Positions 34,944 to 43,575 of a stretch of DNA of 59,581 nt are shown one piece after another. The DNA is from an uncultured Treponema sp. (GTDB lineage Bacteria > Spirochaetota > Spirochaetia > Treponematales > Treponemataceae). The notes under the pieces were generated by a model, which had not been told where the DNA came from, searched no databases, and saw only the letters and a list, made by a program, of their open reading frames with translations. Position numbers and translations under genes: made by a program. Where the stretch lies: the NCBI GenBank assembly GCA_934667505.1, contig CAKULY010000011.1:1-59581 (forward strand), read 5' to 3'. How positions within the stretch are numbered: position 1 is the first letter of the stretch; each line of letters starts with the position of its first letter.

Positions 34944-34949
34944 CATATT

Positions 34950-36164
34950 ATGAATTTTTCGCTTTTCCCTTCTGACAAAATATTTACAGTTTCAGAAATC
35001 AACAATCTTTTAAAAGAAATCCTTGAAGGTTCATTCCCGCAAATTGTAATTGAAGGAGAAATTTCAAACTACAGGCCCAATTCTTCCGGACATCTTTATT
35101 TTACGCTAAAAGATGCAACTTCTCAAATAAGCGCAGTGATGTTTAAAAGCAATGCCTATTCACTTCAGTTTATTCCAAAGGACGGCGTAAAAGTTCGCTG
35201 CACGGGACGGCTTTCAGTTTATTCTCCTAGAGGAAATTACCAAATAATTCTTAGCAAAATGGAAGTTGCTGGCGAAGGCGACATTTTAAAAATGCTCGAA
35301 GAACGAAAAAAAAGATTTTATTTAGAAGGCCTTTTTGATGAGTCCTTAAAAAAAGAGCTTCCATTTTTTCCAAAAACAATAGGTGTTGTAACAAGCCCTA
35401 CAGGAGCAGCTTTAAGAGACATTCTTCAGATTACAAAAAGAAGAAACAAATGCGTTTCTGTAATTGTTTTTCCAGCCATTGTTCAAGGCGAAGATGCCGC
35501 AAGCTCAATAGCTCAGCAGATAAGGAATGCAAATATTGCAAAACTTTGCGAAGTTCTTATAGTGGGACGCGGGGGCGGCTCTTTAGAAGATTTGTTGCCG
35601 TTTAGCGACGAAGCAGTCGTAAGAGCAATTGCTCAAAGCGAAATTCCTGTAATCAGCGCAGTCGGTCACGAAATAGACTGGGCTCTCTGCGATTACGCAG
35701 CAGATAGGCGCGCGCCTACTCCGTCAGCGGCAGCAGAACTTGCAGTTCCGTTGCTTTCAGAAATTATAGATTCTATAAATAGATATAAATCTGATTTATA
35801 TAGAAATGCGATGAACAAGGTAGAAAAAACTCGTCTTCTAATAAAAAGCTTTGATCCAGAAAATCTTGAATTAAGTTTTAGAACTATTGAGCAAAAGCTG
35901 CTAAACCGATTTGAAAGGGCTAAAGAAAACATACAAAAAAATATTTTAGAAAAAGTTGAAGAATCAAGGCGAAAAGTCCAAAATTGTATAACGATTCTTG
36001 AAAACGCAAGTCCAAGAACAATTTTGGAAAGAGGATATTCCATGGTTCGCATAAAAGAAAATGGCAAAATTATTCGCAATGCAAATGAAACAAAATCAGG
36101 AGAGTTTATAGAAATTATACCTGCAATAGGAAAAATATCTGCAGTTGTACAAAATGTAGAATGA
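34950..36164 (+). CDS. xseA: Exodeoxyribonuclease VII large subunit
   Basis: This is the catalytic subunit of ExoVII, a single-strand DNA exonuclease. The N-terminal OB-fold contains VIEGEISNYRPNSSGHLYFTLKD and VMFKSNA. The catalytic domain contains PKTIGVVTSPTGAALRDI, VGRGGGSLEDLLPFSDE and VISAVGHEIDWALCDYAADRRAPTPSAAAEL-type signatures. A coiled coil follows (about residues 270-340). At 404 aa it is of usual length. It heads the xseA-xseB-mutL operon and is divergent from the spiro-SPASM gene. Confidence 0.96.
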   Translation: MNFSLFPSDKIFTVSEINNLLKEILEGSFPQIVIEGEISNYRPNSSGHLYFTLKDATSQISAVMFKSNAYSLQFIPKDGVKVRCTGRLSVYSPRGNYQIILSKMEVAGEGDILKMLEERKKRFYLEGLFDESLKKELPFFPKTIGVVTSPTGAALRDILQITKRRNKCVSVIVFPAIVQGEDAASSIAQQIRNANIAKLCEVLIVGRGGGSLEDLLPFSDEAVVRAIAQSEIPVISAVGHEIDWALCDYAADRRAPTPSAAAELAVPLLSEIIDSINRYKSDLYRNAMNKVEKTRLLIKSFDPENLELSFRTIEQKLLNRFERAKENIQKNILEKVEESRRKVQNCITILENASPRTILERGYSMVRIKENGKIIRNANETKSGEFIEIIPAIGKISAVVQNVE

Positions 36165-36174
36165 GGAAAAACAA

Positions 36175-36450
36175 ATGAACAACTTTGAAGAAAAACTTTC
36201 AAAACTTGAACAGCTTACTGAAAACATAAAAAAGAGCGACATCTCGCTAGAAGAAGCTTTAAAAACCTTTGAAGAAGGAATAAAGCTTGCTAACGGCATG
36301 GAAAAAGAAATCGACAAAATAGAAGGCAAAATCCAGCAACTTATGAAAGGGCCAAATCCTATTGACGGAACAGGCGCTGAACTTGATTTATTTTCTCAAG
36401 TAGATGAAACCGGTTCCTCAGGAAAACCTGCACAAGGAACAAGACAATGA
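36175..36450 (+). CDS. xseB: Exodeoxyribonuclease VII small subunit
   Basis: This is the 91-aa helical partner of XseA. It has the conserved core FEEKLSKLEQLTENIKKSDI then LEEALKTFEEGIKLANG. The C-terminus (from about residue 62) is variable and acidic. It starts 10 nt after xseA (GAGG upstream) and overlaps mutL by 4 nt, so the three genes are translated together. Confidence 0.95.
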   Translation: MNNFEEKLSKLEQLTENIKKSDISLEEALKTFEEGIKLANGMEKEIDKIEGKIQQLMKGPNPIDGTGAELDLFSQVDETGSSGKPAQGTRQ

Positions 36451-38411
36451 GTGCAGAAAATCCTGTACGGCAATTAAATGCTGAAGTCGCAAGAAAAATT
36501 GCCGCTGGCGAAGTTATAGACCGGCCAAATGCAATCGTTCGAGAATTAATGGATAATGCAATCGATTCTAAAGCAAGCAAAATTACAGTAGAAATTTCTG
36601 GCGGAGGAATTGAAAAAGTAAGAATTGTTGATGACGGCTGCGGAATGACAAAAGAAGACCTGCTTGCATGCGCACGCCCTCACGCAACGAGCAAAATTCA
36701 ACAAGAAACAGATTTGCTAAAGCTTACAACTTTGGGATTCCGCGGAGAAGCGCTTTCCTCAATAGCGGCAGTTTGCAGACTTTCAATAATTTCTGGCGGT
36801 TACAAAATGAAATCTTCTATTACAGAAGACCACATAATAGAGCCAGCAGCCAGCCTTAAAGGCACAATTGTACAAGCGGAAGGACTTTTTGAAAACTTTC
36901 CAGCAAGAAGAATTTTTTTAAAAAGACCGGCAACAGAAAGCACAATGTGCAAAAACACTTTTATTGAAAAGTCGCTTCCAAACCCGCAAATAGCTTTTAG
37001 ATTCGTAAACGACGGTGAAATAAAACTTGACCTGCCTGCAGGGCAAACTCTAGTGGAAAGGTTTGTAAAGGGAATGGAACTAAAAGAGCCTTTACAACTT
37101 TTTTACGAAATTTCAAACAGCTCGAATAACGATTTTTCTTTTAAAATTGTTTTAGGTGAACCTGGAGTTTTTCGCCCAAACAAAAAAGATATTTACATCT
37201 TTGTAAATGGAAGAAAAATAAACGAATACTCTTTAGCCCAAGCAGTTGAATACGGCGGACAAGGTTACTTTCCAAATGGAACTTTTCCAGTCGCAGCAGT
37301 TTTCATAAATGTCGATTCATCTCTTGTAGATTTTAACATTCATCCAGCAAAAAAAGAAGTCAGATTCAAAGACCTTTCTGTAATTCATCACGAAATAAGC
37401 TGCGCTGTTAGAAATTTTTACAGTGAATACACAAATAGAACAATGAAGACTACAGTTTTTAAGTCTGAACAAAAAGAGTTTAGCAATGATTTTTTTTCGC
37501 CTGCCGAACTCGCTTCAAAAATAATAGAGGAATCAGCCCAAAAAGAAGAAAAAAACTATTTTCAATCGTCTCCCGATTCGTACAGCCATTTTTTAGGAAC
37601 AAATAAAAATATTTACAACTCTAGCAATAGAAACAGATTTTTTGCGGAGTCAAAAACATTTCCAATTCAACAAGCTCAAGAAATCCATGAAGAAAAAATT
37701 TCAAAAACAGCTGATTTCAACAGTTTTCCAGAAGACATTCCTTTACAAAAATCAGAAAGCATAAGTTCTTATATGGACAATGTAATTGCAAAGTTTAATT
37801 CAAAAAAACAAAATTTTCAAAAAGAACAAGCCTTTGATTTTCAAAAAGAAAAAGAACCTCAAATAGAAAGCACATTCAATTACATAGGAACTGGACTTGG
37901 AACTTTTATTTTTGCAGAAAAAAATTCAACTCTTTACATAATCGACCAGCATGCTGCCCACGAAAGAATTCTTTTTAATCAAATAATGCAGGAACGCCAA
38001 AAATGTCAAAATTTGCTCATTCCATACATTATAGAAACAAAAGATAAAAACGAAGACGAATACTTAGAATCAATAAAAGAAAATCTAAAAGAAATAGGAT
38101 TTACATGCTTCCAAAAAGAAGAAGACGCATGGGAATTCACAACAATTCACGAAAGGTGGACTGGCACACAAGAAGAACTGGAACACGCTATTTTTGACAC
38201 AAAAGTTGAGCCTGAAAAAATAATCTATTCAATTGCAGCAATGACAGCGTGCAAGGCGGCAGTAAAAGATGGCTGGAAATTAGACAGCGCAACTGCAGCA
38301 AAAATTGCAAAAGAAGCACTTTCTCTGCCAGATCCGCACTGCCCGCACGGAAGACCTGTCTTTACAACAATTACAAGGGAAAAATTGTTTTCCCTTGTAA
38401 GAAGAACTTAA
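36447..38411 (+). CDS. mutL: DNA mismatch repair protein MutL
   Basis: The N-terminal GHKL ATPase has all motifs: AAGEVIDRP, IVRELMDNAIDS, DDGCGM, HATSKI and GFRGEAL. A low-complexity linker (about residues 330-480) leads to the C-terminal dimer/endonuclease domain with IDQHAAHERILF, ACKAAVK and CPHGRP. The DQHA(X)2E(X)4E motif keeps DQHA and its first Glu, but the last Glu is Asn. Because spirochaetes generally lack MutH, a nicking MutL is expected. The last coding bases form a 13-bp perfect hairpin. It is convergent with the TPR gene, 2 nt apart. Confidence 0.96.
   Translation: MSAENPVRQLNAEVARKIAAGEVIDRPNAIVRELMDNAIDSKASKITVEISGGGIEKVRIVDDGCGMTKEDLLACARPHATSKIQQETDLLKLTTLGFRGEALSSIAAVCRLSIISGGYKMKSSITEDHIIEPAASLKGTIVQAEGLFENFPARRIFLKRPATESTMCKNTFIEKSLPNPQIAFRFVNDGEIKLDLPAGQTLVERFVKGMELKEPLQLFYEISNSSNNDFSFKIVLGEPGVFRPNKKDIYIFVNGRKINEYSLAQAVEYGGQGYFPNGTFPVAAVFINVDSSLVDFNIHPAKKEVRFKDLSVIHHEISCAVRNFYSEYTNRTMKTTVFKSEQKEFSNDFFSPAELASKIIEESAQKEEKNYFQSSPDSYSHFLGTNKNIYNSSNRNRFFAESKTFPIQQAQEIHEEKISKTADFNSFPEDIPLQKSESISSYMDNVIAKFNSKKQNFQKEQAFDFQKEKEPQIESTFNYIGTGLGTFIFAEKNSTLYIIDQHAAHERILFNQIMQERQKCQNLLIPYIIETKDKNEDEYLESIKENLKEIGFTCFQKEEDAWEFTTIHERWTGTQEELEHAIFDTKVEPEKIIYSIAAMTACKAAVKDGWKLDSATAAKIAKEALSLPDPHCPHGRPVFTTITREKLFSLVRRT
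38371..38400. terminator. 13-bp hairpin inside the end of mutL
   Basis: TTACAAGGGAAAA (38371-38383) pairs perfectly with TTTTCCCTTGTAA (38388-38400) around a 4-nt loop. It lies in the mutL coding end. On the minus strand it is followed by TTGTTGT, so it may end the convergent TPR transcript. Confidence 0.5.
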
Positions 38412-38413
38412 AT

Positions 38414-40555
38414 TTACTTAGCGTTGCTGCTAGAAATTGAATCCAACAGCGTAGAAACCTCTTGCTTTCTGAATGAAGGATTCTTAGTCTGAACAAAAAC
38501 AAGGTACTTTTCTGCAGATGCGTTATCGTTCAAAGCCATGCAAACCTTGCCAAGTTCTACATAGCTATCCCAGTTATCTGGAGCAAGCTTTAAAAGTTCT
38601 GTATATGTTACTTTAGCATTGTCAAACTGCGCATCGCTTGCAAAAGTTTGAGCTAAATTGTATCTAACTTCGTTATTTGAAGGCTCAATCTTTAAAGCGT
38701 TTTGAAAATAAAGAATCGCATTTTTATAATCTTTTTTTGCAAGGTATGCACTTCCCAAATTGTTGTTAACTTCAAAATTATTCTTATCTATTGAATAAGC
38801 ATTTGTGAACAAAGAAAGAGCAGTATCTACGTCAGGAGGATTCGATTTCATATACACGACGCCAAGATTTATAAGTGTCTTTAAGTGATTTGGCTTTAAT
38901 TTTAAAACTTCAGAATACTTTGTAATCGCTTCAGTTTCCTTTCCAGTTTTGTCGCAAAGCAAAGCATAGTTGTAAATAATGTTCGCTCTTGAAGAAGCGT
39001 CTTTTATAAGAGAATTTGAATTGTAAGCTTTAGCTGCATAAGCAAGAGCTTCCATAGATTTTCCTTGTTCAAAAAGAACTGTAGAAAGATTGTAATAAGT
39101 CAAAGGATCTTCTGTTCCAGATGGAAGAAGAGCAAGCGACTGTCTAAAAGAGCTTTCAGCATCAGGATATTTTTTCATCTGATAGTAAACGCTGCCTAAT
39201 TCTTGAAGAGCGGCTCTATTTGTATTATTGAGTTTTATAACATTTAGATAAGCTGATACTGCTCCCGAATAGTCAGCAAGCCGCATAAGAACCCTAGCTT
39301 CTTCTAAGTACGCTTTTTCGTACCTGGAATCAATGTCGTGAGCCCTTCTAAATTCTGCAAGAGCGTTCTTTAAATCGTTAAGCTTAAGATTTGTAAGTCC
39401 AAGATTATATCTAGCGGCAGCAAAAGAAGTATTCAATTGAGAAGCAGTTGTAAATGAAGATTTAGCTTCCGTATACTTTCTTGTCATGTACTGCACACGA
39501 CCCAAATTGTAGTAGTAAAGGTAGTTATTTCCATCAGCTGCAACCGCTTTGTTAAAACATTCGAGCGCCTTTTGATAGTCTTTGCTACCCATTGCATCCA
39601 TGCCTAAAATAAACTGGGAAGGTCCTTCTTTAGCATTTTTTGCGACAGCGTTCCTTGCATAATCAACAGCCATGTTGTGAAGGCGTTCCTTATCGGAATC
39701 AGAAGAAACAGTCTGTTCCGCAGTGTAAAGCAAATTAGCCATTTCTGAATACTTCTTAGCGCTAAAATCAGGCTCTCCTTCTGAAATAGGAAGTTTTTTT
39801 ACGGCATTATCAAAATGTGCAAATGCAGAATCTATATTACCAGAGTTCAAAGCCGTTTTTCCTTGCTGAATTTCATCATTTACAGCCGCAATTTCCTTTT
39901 TTAACGCTTCATTCTTTTTTGAAAGCGCCTCTTCAGCAGCTTTTTGCGCAGCCTCATCTTTTTTACGCTGCTCTTCAATTGCTTTTTGTCTGTTTTTCTC
40001 TTCCTGCTGCCGGACTTTTTCTTGCTCAGCCTGTTCCTGCTGCTGCTTTAAAAGCAAGGCCATTTCCTTTCTGTCTTTCTCAGCCTCTGCATTGGTCTTA
40101 TCAAGCTGCTTCTTCATATTTTCATTATTCTTCGCCATTTCTGAACGCATTGAATCAATTAAAGAAGAAAGATTTTCAGTATCAACTTCAACAGTCACAT
40201 TAGCGCCATTCTCAGAAGTCGCGGCATTTTTCGCAGCTATAATTTTGTCCATTAAATCAACAATATCTTGGTCTTTTCCATTTTTTATTAAAAGTTCATC
40301 AAGCTTATCTAGCGCGCGATCGTATTCACCTCGCTCCAAATACATTTGAACCAAGGAAAGCGTGTTATTCTTAAAATTTTTAGAAGCGCTTGAACCGACG
40401 CAACCTCTTATACAAAAAAATAAAACTAAAGCCACAACCGCAGACAAAACTGTTACAGCAATAATTTTTTGCTTTTTTGTAAACTTTGTTAAAATTCCTT
40501 TCTTTTCAGAACTAAAAGCTCCGCTTTTCCAATTATTAAAATCAAAATCTTTCAT
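38414..40555 (-). CDS. Large TPR protein with membrane anchor and coiled coil
   Basis: This 713-aa protein starts with a short cytoplasmic segment and one membrane helix (KIIAVTVLSAVVALVLFFCIRGC, about residues 30-52). A Gln/Glu/Lys-rich coiled coil follows (about 120-230), then roughly ten TPR units to the C-terminus (for example KALECFNKAVAADGNNYLYYYNLGRVQYM). Such proteins act as periplasmic or membrane scaffolds. Its function is not known to me. It is co-directional with, and 21 nt downstream of, a second TPR protein, so the two probably act together. Confidence 0.85.
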   Translation of the reverse strand: MKDFDFNNWKSGAFSSEKKGILTKFTKKQKIIAVTVLSAVVALVLFFCIRGCVGSSASKNFKNNTLSLVQMYLERGEYDRALDKLDELLIKNGKDQDIVDLMDKIIAAKNAATSENGANVTVEVDTENLSSLIDSMRSEMAKNNENMKKQLDKTNAEAEKDRKEMALLLKQQQEQAEQEKVRQQEEKNRQKAIEEQRKKDEAAQKAAEEALSKKNEALKKEIAAVNDEIQQGKTALNSGNIDSAFAHFDNAVKKLPISEGEPDFSAKKYSEMANLLYTAEQTVSSDSDKERLHNMAVDYARNAVAKNAKEGPSQFILGMDAMGSKDYQKALECFNKAVAADGNNYLYYYNLGRVQYMTRKYTEAKSSFTTASQLNTSFAAARYNLGLTNLKLNDLKNALAEFRRAHDIDSRYEKAYLEEARVLMRLADYSGAVSAYLNVIKLNNTNRAALQELGSVYYQMKKYPDAESSFRQSLALLPSGTEDPLTYYNLSTVLFEQGKSMEALAYAAKAYNSNSLIKDASSRANIIYNYALLCDKTGKETEAITKYSEVLKLKPNHLKTLINLGVVYMKSNPPDVDTALSLFTNAYSIDKNNFEVNNNLGSAYLAKKDYKNAILYFQNALKIEPSNNEVRYNLAQTFASDAQFDNAKVTYTELLKLAPDNWDSYVELGKVCMALNDNASAEKYLVFVQTKNPSFRKQEVSTLLDSISSSNAK

Positions 40556-40576
40556 AAAGTCACCTTTTTTTATTTG

Positions 40577-41347
40577 CTATTCAAGTTCAGATTCGTAGTC
40601 GTAATCAAGAACGTCCTCAGCACCTGCAGTCATATTTGTAGTATCTGTCTGCTGCAAAGAATTCGCAACTTCTTCAAGCAACTTCCGCCGACGCTCTTCC
40701 TCTTCTGCTTTTTTTGCAGCTTCGGCAGCTTGTTTTTCAGCCTGCTGTTTTGCAAGTTCCGCTTGAATTCTTGCGTTTTCTTCTTCCTGACGCTTCTTTT
40801 CTTCTGCCAAACGAATTTCTTCTTTTTCTTGCAGAACGATTTCTTCTTCAAGATATGCAATAAGCCGCTTGATTTCCTCGCTTTGAGAATTTAACGGTTC
40901 CATTTCAAGAAATTTTTTGTAATCAGCAACAGCATCTTTGTAACTGCGCTTCATAAGCCTTGAATTTGCACGATTCAAGACCGCCGCTGAATAATTTGGA
41001 GAAGCCGCCAACGCAAGCGAAAAACAGTTCTCCGCCAAAGTATAATCACCGCTAACGTAAGCCACATTGCCTTCATTAAAAGCCAAAATTTTTCTTGAGG
41101 AAGCAGAAACTTTCATACCTCTTTCAAACGCATCTATTGATTTTGCATAATCTCCAAGCTGAAAGTACGCCAATCCTAAAAAATTAAACGTGTCGCCTGA
41201 AATTTTTCCTTCAGAAATCTCTTTTTCAAACAAAGGAACCGCACCTGAAGGATCGTTTATTTTAAAAAGTTTTTCTCCGTCAGATTCTCCGTATAGAAAA
41301 TACATTGAAGTCATAAAAATAATATAGATAAATTTTCTGCTTCGCAT
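40577..41347 (-). CDS. Secreted TPR protein with Ala/Glu/Lys coiled-coil tail
   Basis: This 256-aa protein has a signal peptide (KFIYIIFMTSMYFLYG), four TPR-like units (about residues 25-150) and a long charged coiled coil (about 155-225, many Glu-Lys-Arg repeats), then an acidic end. The design matches its downstream neighbour, suggesting a periplasmic pair. It lacks a ribosome site; a candidate promoter ends 7 nt before the ATG. Confidence 0.82.
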   Translation of the reverse strand: MRSRKFIYIIFMTSMYFLYGESDGEKLFKINDPSGAVPLFEKEISEGKISGDTFNFLGLAYFQLGDYAKSIDAFERGMKVSASSRKILAFNEGNVAYVSGDYTLAENCFSLALAASPNYSAAVLNRANSRLMKRSYKDAVADYKKFLEMEPLNSQSEEIKRLIAYLEEEIVLQEKEEIRLAEEKKRQEEENARIQAELAKQQAEKQAAEAAKKAEEEERRRKLLEEVANSLQQTDTTNMTAGAEDVLDYDYESELE

Positions 41348-41354
41348 ACATAAT

Positions 41355-41383
41355 ATATTATCACAAGATTTTTAGATTGAAAA
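41355..41383 (-). promoter_or_regulatory. Candidate promoter for the secreted TPR gene
   Basis: Minus strand TTTTCA (41378-41383), 17-nt spacer, TAATAT (41355-41360), 7 nt to the ATG. Confidence 0.4.
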
Positions 41384-41393
41384 TATAACCTTC

Positions 41394-41422
41394 TTGTTTA
41401 GTATAAAAAATTACTATATACT
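41394..41422 (+). promoter_or_regulatory. Sigma-70 promoter for the TPR/Mrr-like gene
   Basis: TTGTTT (41394-41399), 17-nt spacer, TATACT (41417-41422). A conventional leader with AGGAG follows. Confidence 0.6.
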
Positions 41423-41448
41423 AGTTTTCTATAGGAGTATGAACAATT

Positions 41449-42801
41449 ATGATTTACATAATTATTTCTGCGGTAGCAACATTCGTGGTCGCTCTACTTA
41501 TAATTGCAATCAAAAGTATTGTATCACCAAAAAAAGTTGAAAACGTAAAGAAACTTCTAAAACAAGGAAAAAATCAGCAAGCGGCAAAACTTGCAAAACA
41601 AATTTTAACAAAAGAACCTCACAATTATGCTGTTCACTACTACTTAGGAAAAGCTTACCTTGCAGACAACCGCAGCGAGCTTGCCCTAATGGAATATAAA
41701 AATGTAAATGAAAATGCTCTATTTGATTCAAATTTGCCGGAAGTTCCGTTCAGAAAAGAATACGCATCACTATTAATGTCTTACAATCAAAAAGAAGAAG
41801 CTCTGAACGAATATTTGCTCCTTTCAAAAATGAATCCAACCGATCCTGAAATATTTTTTAATGCTGGCAAAATAACAGAACAGATGAATAGGAAAGATTT
41901 GGCATTAGGATTTTATAAAAAGTGCGTTACTCTTGATCCTAAAAACGCAAAAGCCCATGCCGCATTGGGATACATTTTATTTCAGTCAAAACAGACTGCA
42001 GAAGCAAAACGAGAGCTTGATTTGGCAATAAGATTAAATCCAGAAACTTATGCGTGTTATTACTATTTAGGAAAGCTTTTAAAAGAAGAAAAAGACCTTG
42101 CAGGTGCTGTAAAAGCGTTCGACAAAGCCCAAAGAGATTCTGAATACAAACAGAAAGCGCTAATTGAACGCGGAACTTGCTACATGATGGCAAACCGTCT
42201 GGACAACGCTCTAATAGATTTGCAAAGGGCAATTGAAATTGACAAAGACAATTCAAAGAATGACACAATTTATGCAAGATATTTTTTGGCGGCATGCTAC
42301 GAAAAAAGCAGAAAAATAGAAAAAGCCATAGAACAATGGGATATAATCTACAAAAAAAACCATTCGTTCCGAGATGTTGCTTCAAAACTTTCGGAATACA
42401 AAGATTTACAATCAAATGATTATCTAAAAGACTTCCTTACTTGCTCTGATGCAGAGTTTCTAGAACTTTGCAAAAACTTTTCTTTAAAGATTCTTAAACT
42501 TTCATCGCAACAGGCAGAAATAAAAAAGTCTGGCTGCCAAATCTTAGCATCAGACGCAAAGGATGGCGACTGGAGAAATATGCGAAAACAGACATTCCTG
42601 CTTAGATTCTATAGAGACCCCGACCCAGTAGAAGATTCTGCTGTAAGAGAAACTCACGACAAAGCAAAGGCAATGAACTGCACAAAAGCGTATTTTATTT
42701 CAAGTTCAGGTTTTACGCGCTCTGCTCTTTCATATGCGGAAAACAGGCCTATTGAACTTATAGGAAAAGAAAAACTAGAAAGCCTTCTTGGAAATCTCTA
42801 G
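41449..42801 (+). CDS. Membrane-anchored TPR protein with C-terminal Mrr-like domain
   Basis: This 450-aa protein has an N-terminal membrane helix (about residues 1-24) and about six TPR units (about 30-310). The last ~90 residues resemble the tail of the Mrr restriction-endonuclease fold: AMNCTKAYFISSSGFTRSALSYAENRPIELIGKEKLESLL. The catalytic D...QxK residues of Mrr are not visible (the QxK position reads LLRFY), so it is probably a non-cutting binding domain. It is followed 9 nt later by a phosphoesterase and then a ParB-like gene. A spirochaete-specific structural role, for example around the flagellar motor, is possible but unproven. Confidence 0.78.
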   Translation: MIYIIISAVATFVVALLIIAIKSIVSPKKVENVKKLLKQGKNQQAAKLAKQILTKEPHNYAVHYYLGKAYLADNRSELALMEYKNVNENALFDSNLPEVPFRKEYASLLMSYNQKEEALNEYLLLSKMNPTDPEIFFNAGKITEQMNRKDLALGFYKKCVTLDPKNAKAHAALGYILFQSKQTAEAKRELDLAIRLNPETYACYYYLGKLLKEEKDLAGAVKAFDKAQRDSEYKQKALIERGTCYMMANRLDNALIDLQRAIEIDKDNSKNDTIYARYFLAACYEKSRKIEKAIEQWDIIYKKNHSFRDVASKLSEYKDLQSNDYLKDFLTCSDAEFLELCKNFSLKILKLSSQQAEIKKSGCQILASDAKDGDWRNMRKQTFLLRFYRDPDPVEDSAVRETHDKAKAMNCTKAYFISSSGFTRSALSYAENRPIELIGKEKLESLLGNL

Positions 42802-42810
42802 TGAACGAAC

Positions 42811-43563
42811 ATGAAAATTCTATGTGTATCGGATCAGATAGATCCTTTGATTTACAATCAAAATGCTCGCAAAAATTTTCCAGACATCGATCTTATTTTA
42901 TGTGCTGGAGACCTTCCAATGGACTACATAGATTTTATAGTTTCCGTATTTAATAAGCCAACCTATTTCATATTTGGAAATCACGATTTAAAAGAATTTC
43001 GCTACTATCACAAAGTATCACACAATTTTTTGCCTGCAAGCGGAATAACTTCAACGGAAACAAGAATTATTCCTTCTGCAATGTGCGAATCTACAAATGT
43101 AAAGCACGAACATGGAGCAATATACGCAGGTTTTAAAAACTTAAAGAATCAACAGTTAGTTGTGTATAATAAAAAAGGACGTCCTACCCCGCTTTTATTA
43201 ACAGGAATTTCAGGCTCTAGAAAATACAACAACGGAATGAATCAATATACCGATGGTCAAATGCAATTAAAACTGCTCTTTCTTATTCCAAGATTAATTT
43301 TAAATAAAATAATGTATGGACGCTACCTAGACATATTTTTAACGCACGCAACTCCTTTGCACATCCACGACCACGAAGACCCATGCCATATAGGTTTTAA
43401 ACCATTCAACTGGTTTTTAAGAGTATTTAAACCCTCTTATATGGTGCATGGGCACATACACTTATACGATCAAAGAGAAGAAAGAGTTTCAAAATATGAA
43501 GAAACGCAAGTTGTAAATGCCTATGCGCATTACATAATCAATTTTAATCAGCAAAAACAATAA
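42811..43563 (+). CDS. Calcineurin-like metallophosphoesterase
   Basis: This 250-aa protein has the metal motifs of the family: SDQIDP (D-x-H position altered, with Gln in place of His), LCAGDLP (GD), FGNHD (GNHD) and HGHIH. The altered first motif means metal binding at that site may differ. It resembles stand-alone bacterial phosphodiesterases of unknown substrate. It starts 9 nt after the TPR gene with no clear ribosome site, so translation may be coupled. Confidence 0.82.
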   Translation: MKILCVSDQIDPLIYNQNARKNFPDIDLILCAGDLPMDYIDFIVSVFNKPTYFIFGNHDLKEFRYYHKVSHNFLPASGITSTETRIIPSAMCESTNVKHEHGAIYAGFKNLKNQQLVVYNKKGRPTPLLLTGISGSRKYNNGMNQYTDGQMQLKLLFLIPRLILNKIMYGRYLDIFLTHATPLHIHDHEDPCHIGFKPFNWFLRVFKPSYMVHGHIHLYDQREERVSKYEETQVVNAYAHYIINFNQQKQ

Positions 43564-43575
43564 TTTGGAGCAACA

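Noticed and set aside
41449..42801. Active Mrr restriction enzyme or defence gene
   Set aside because: Catalytic residues are missing, the protein is membrane anchored with TPRs, and there is no defence context.
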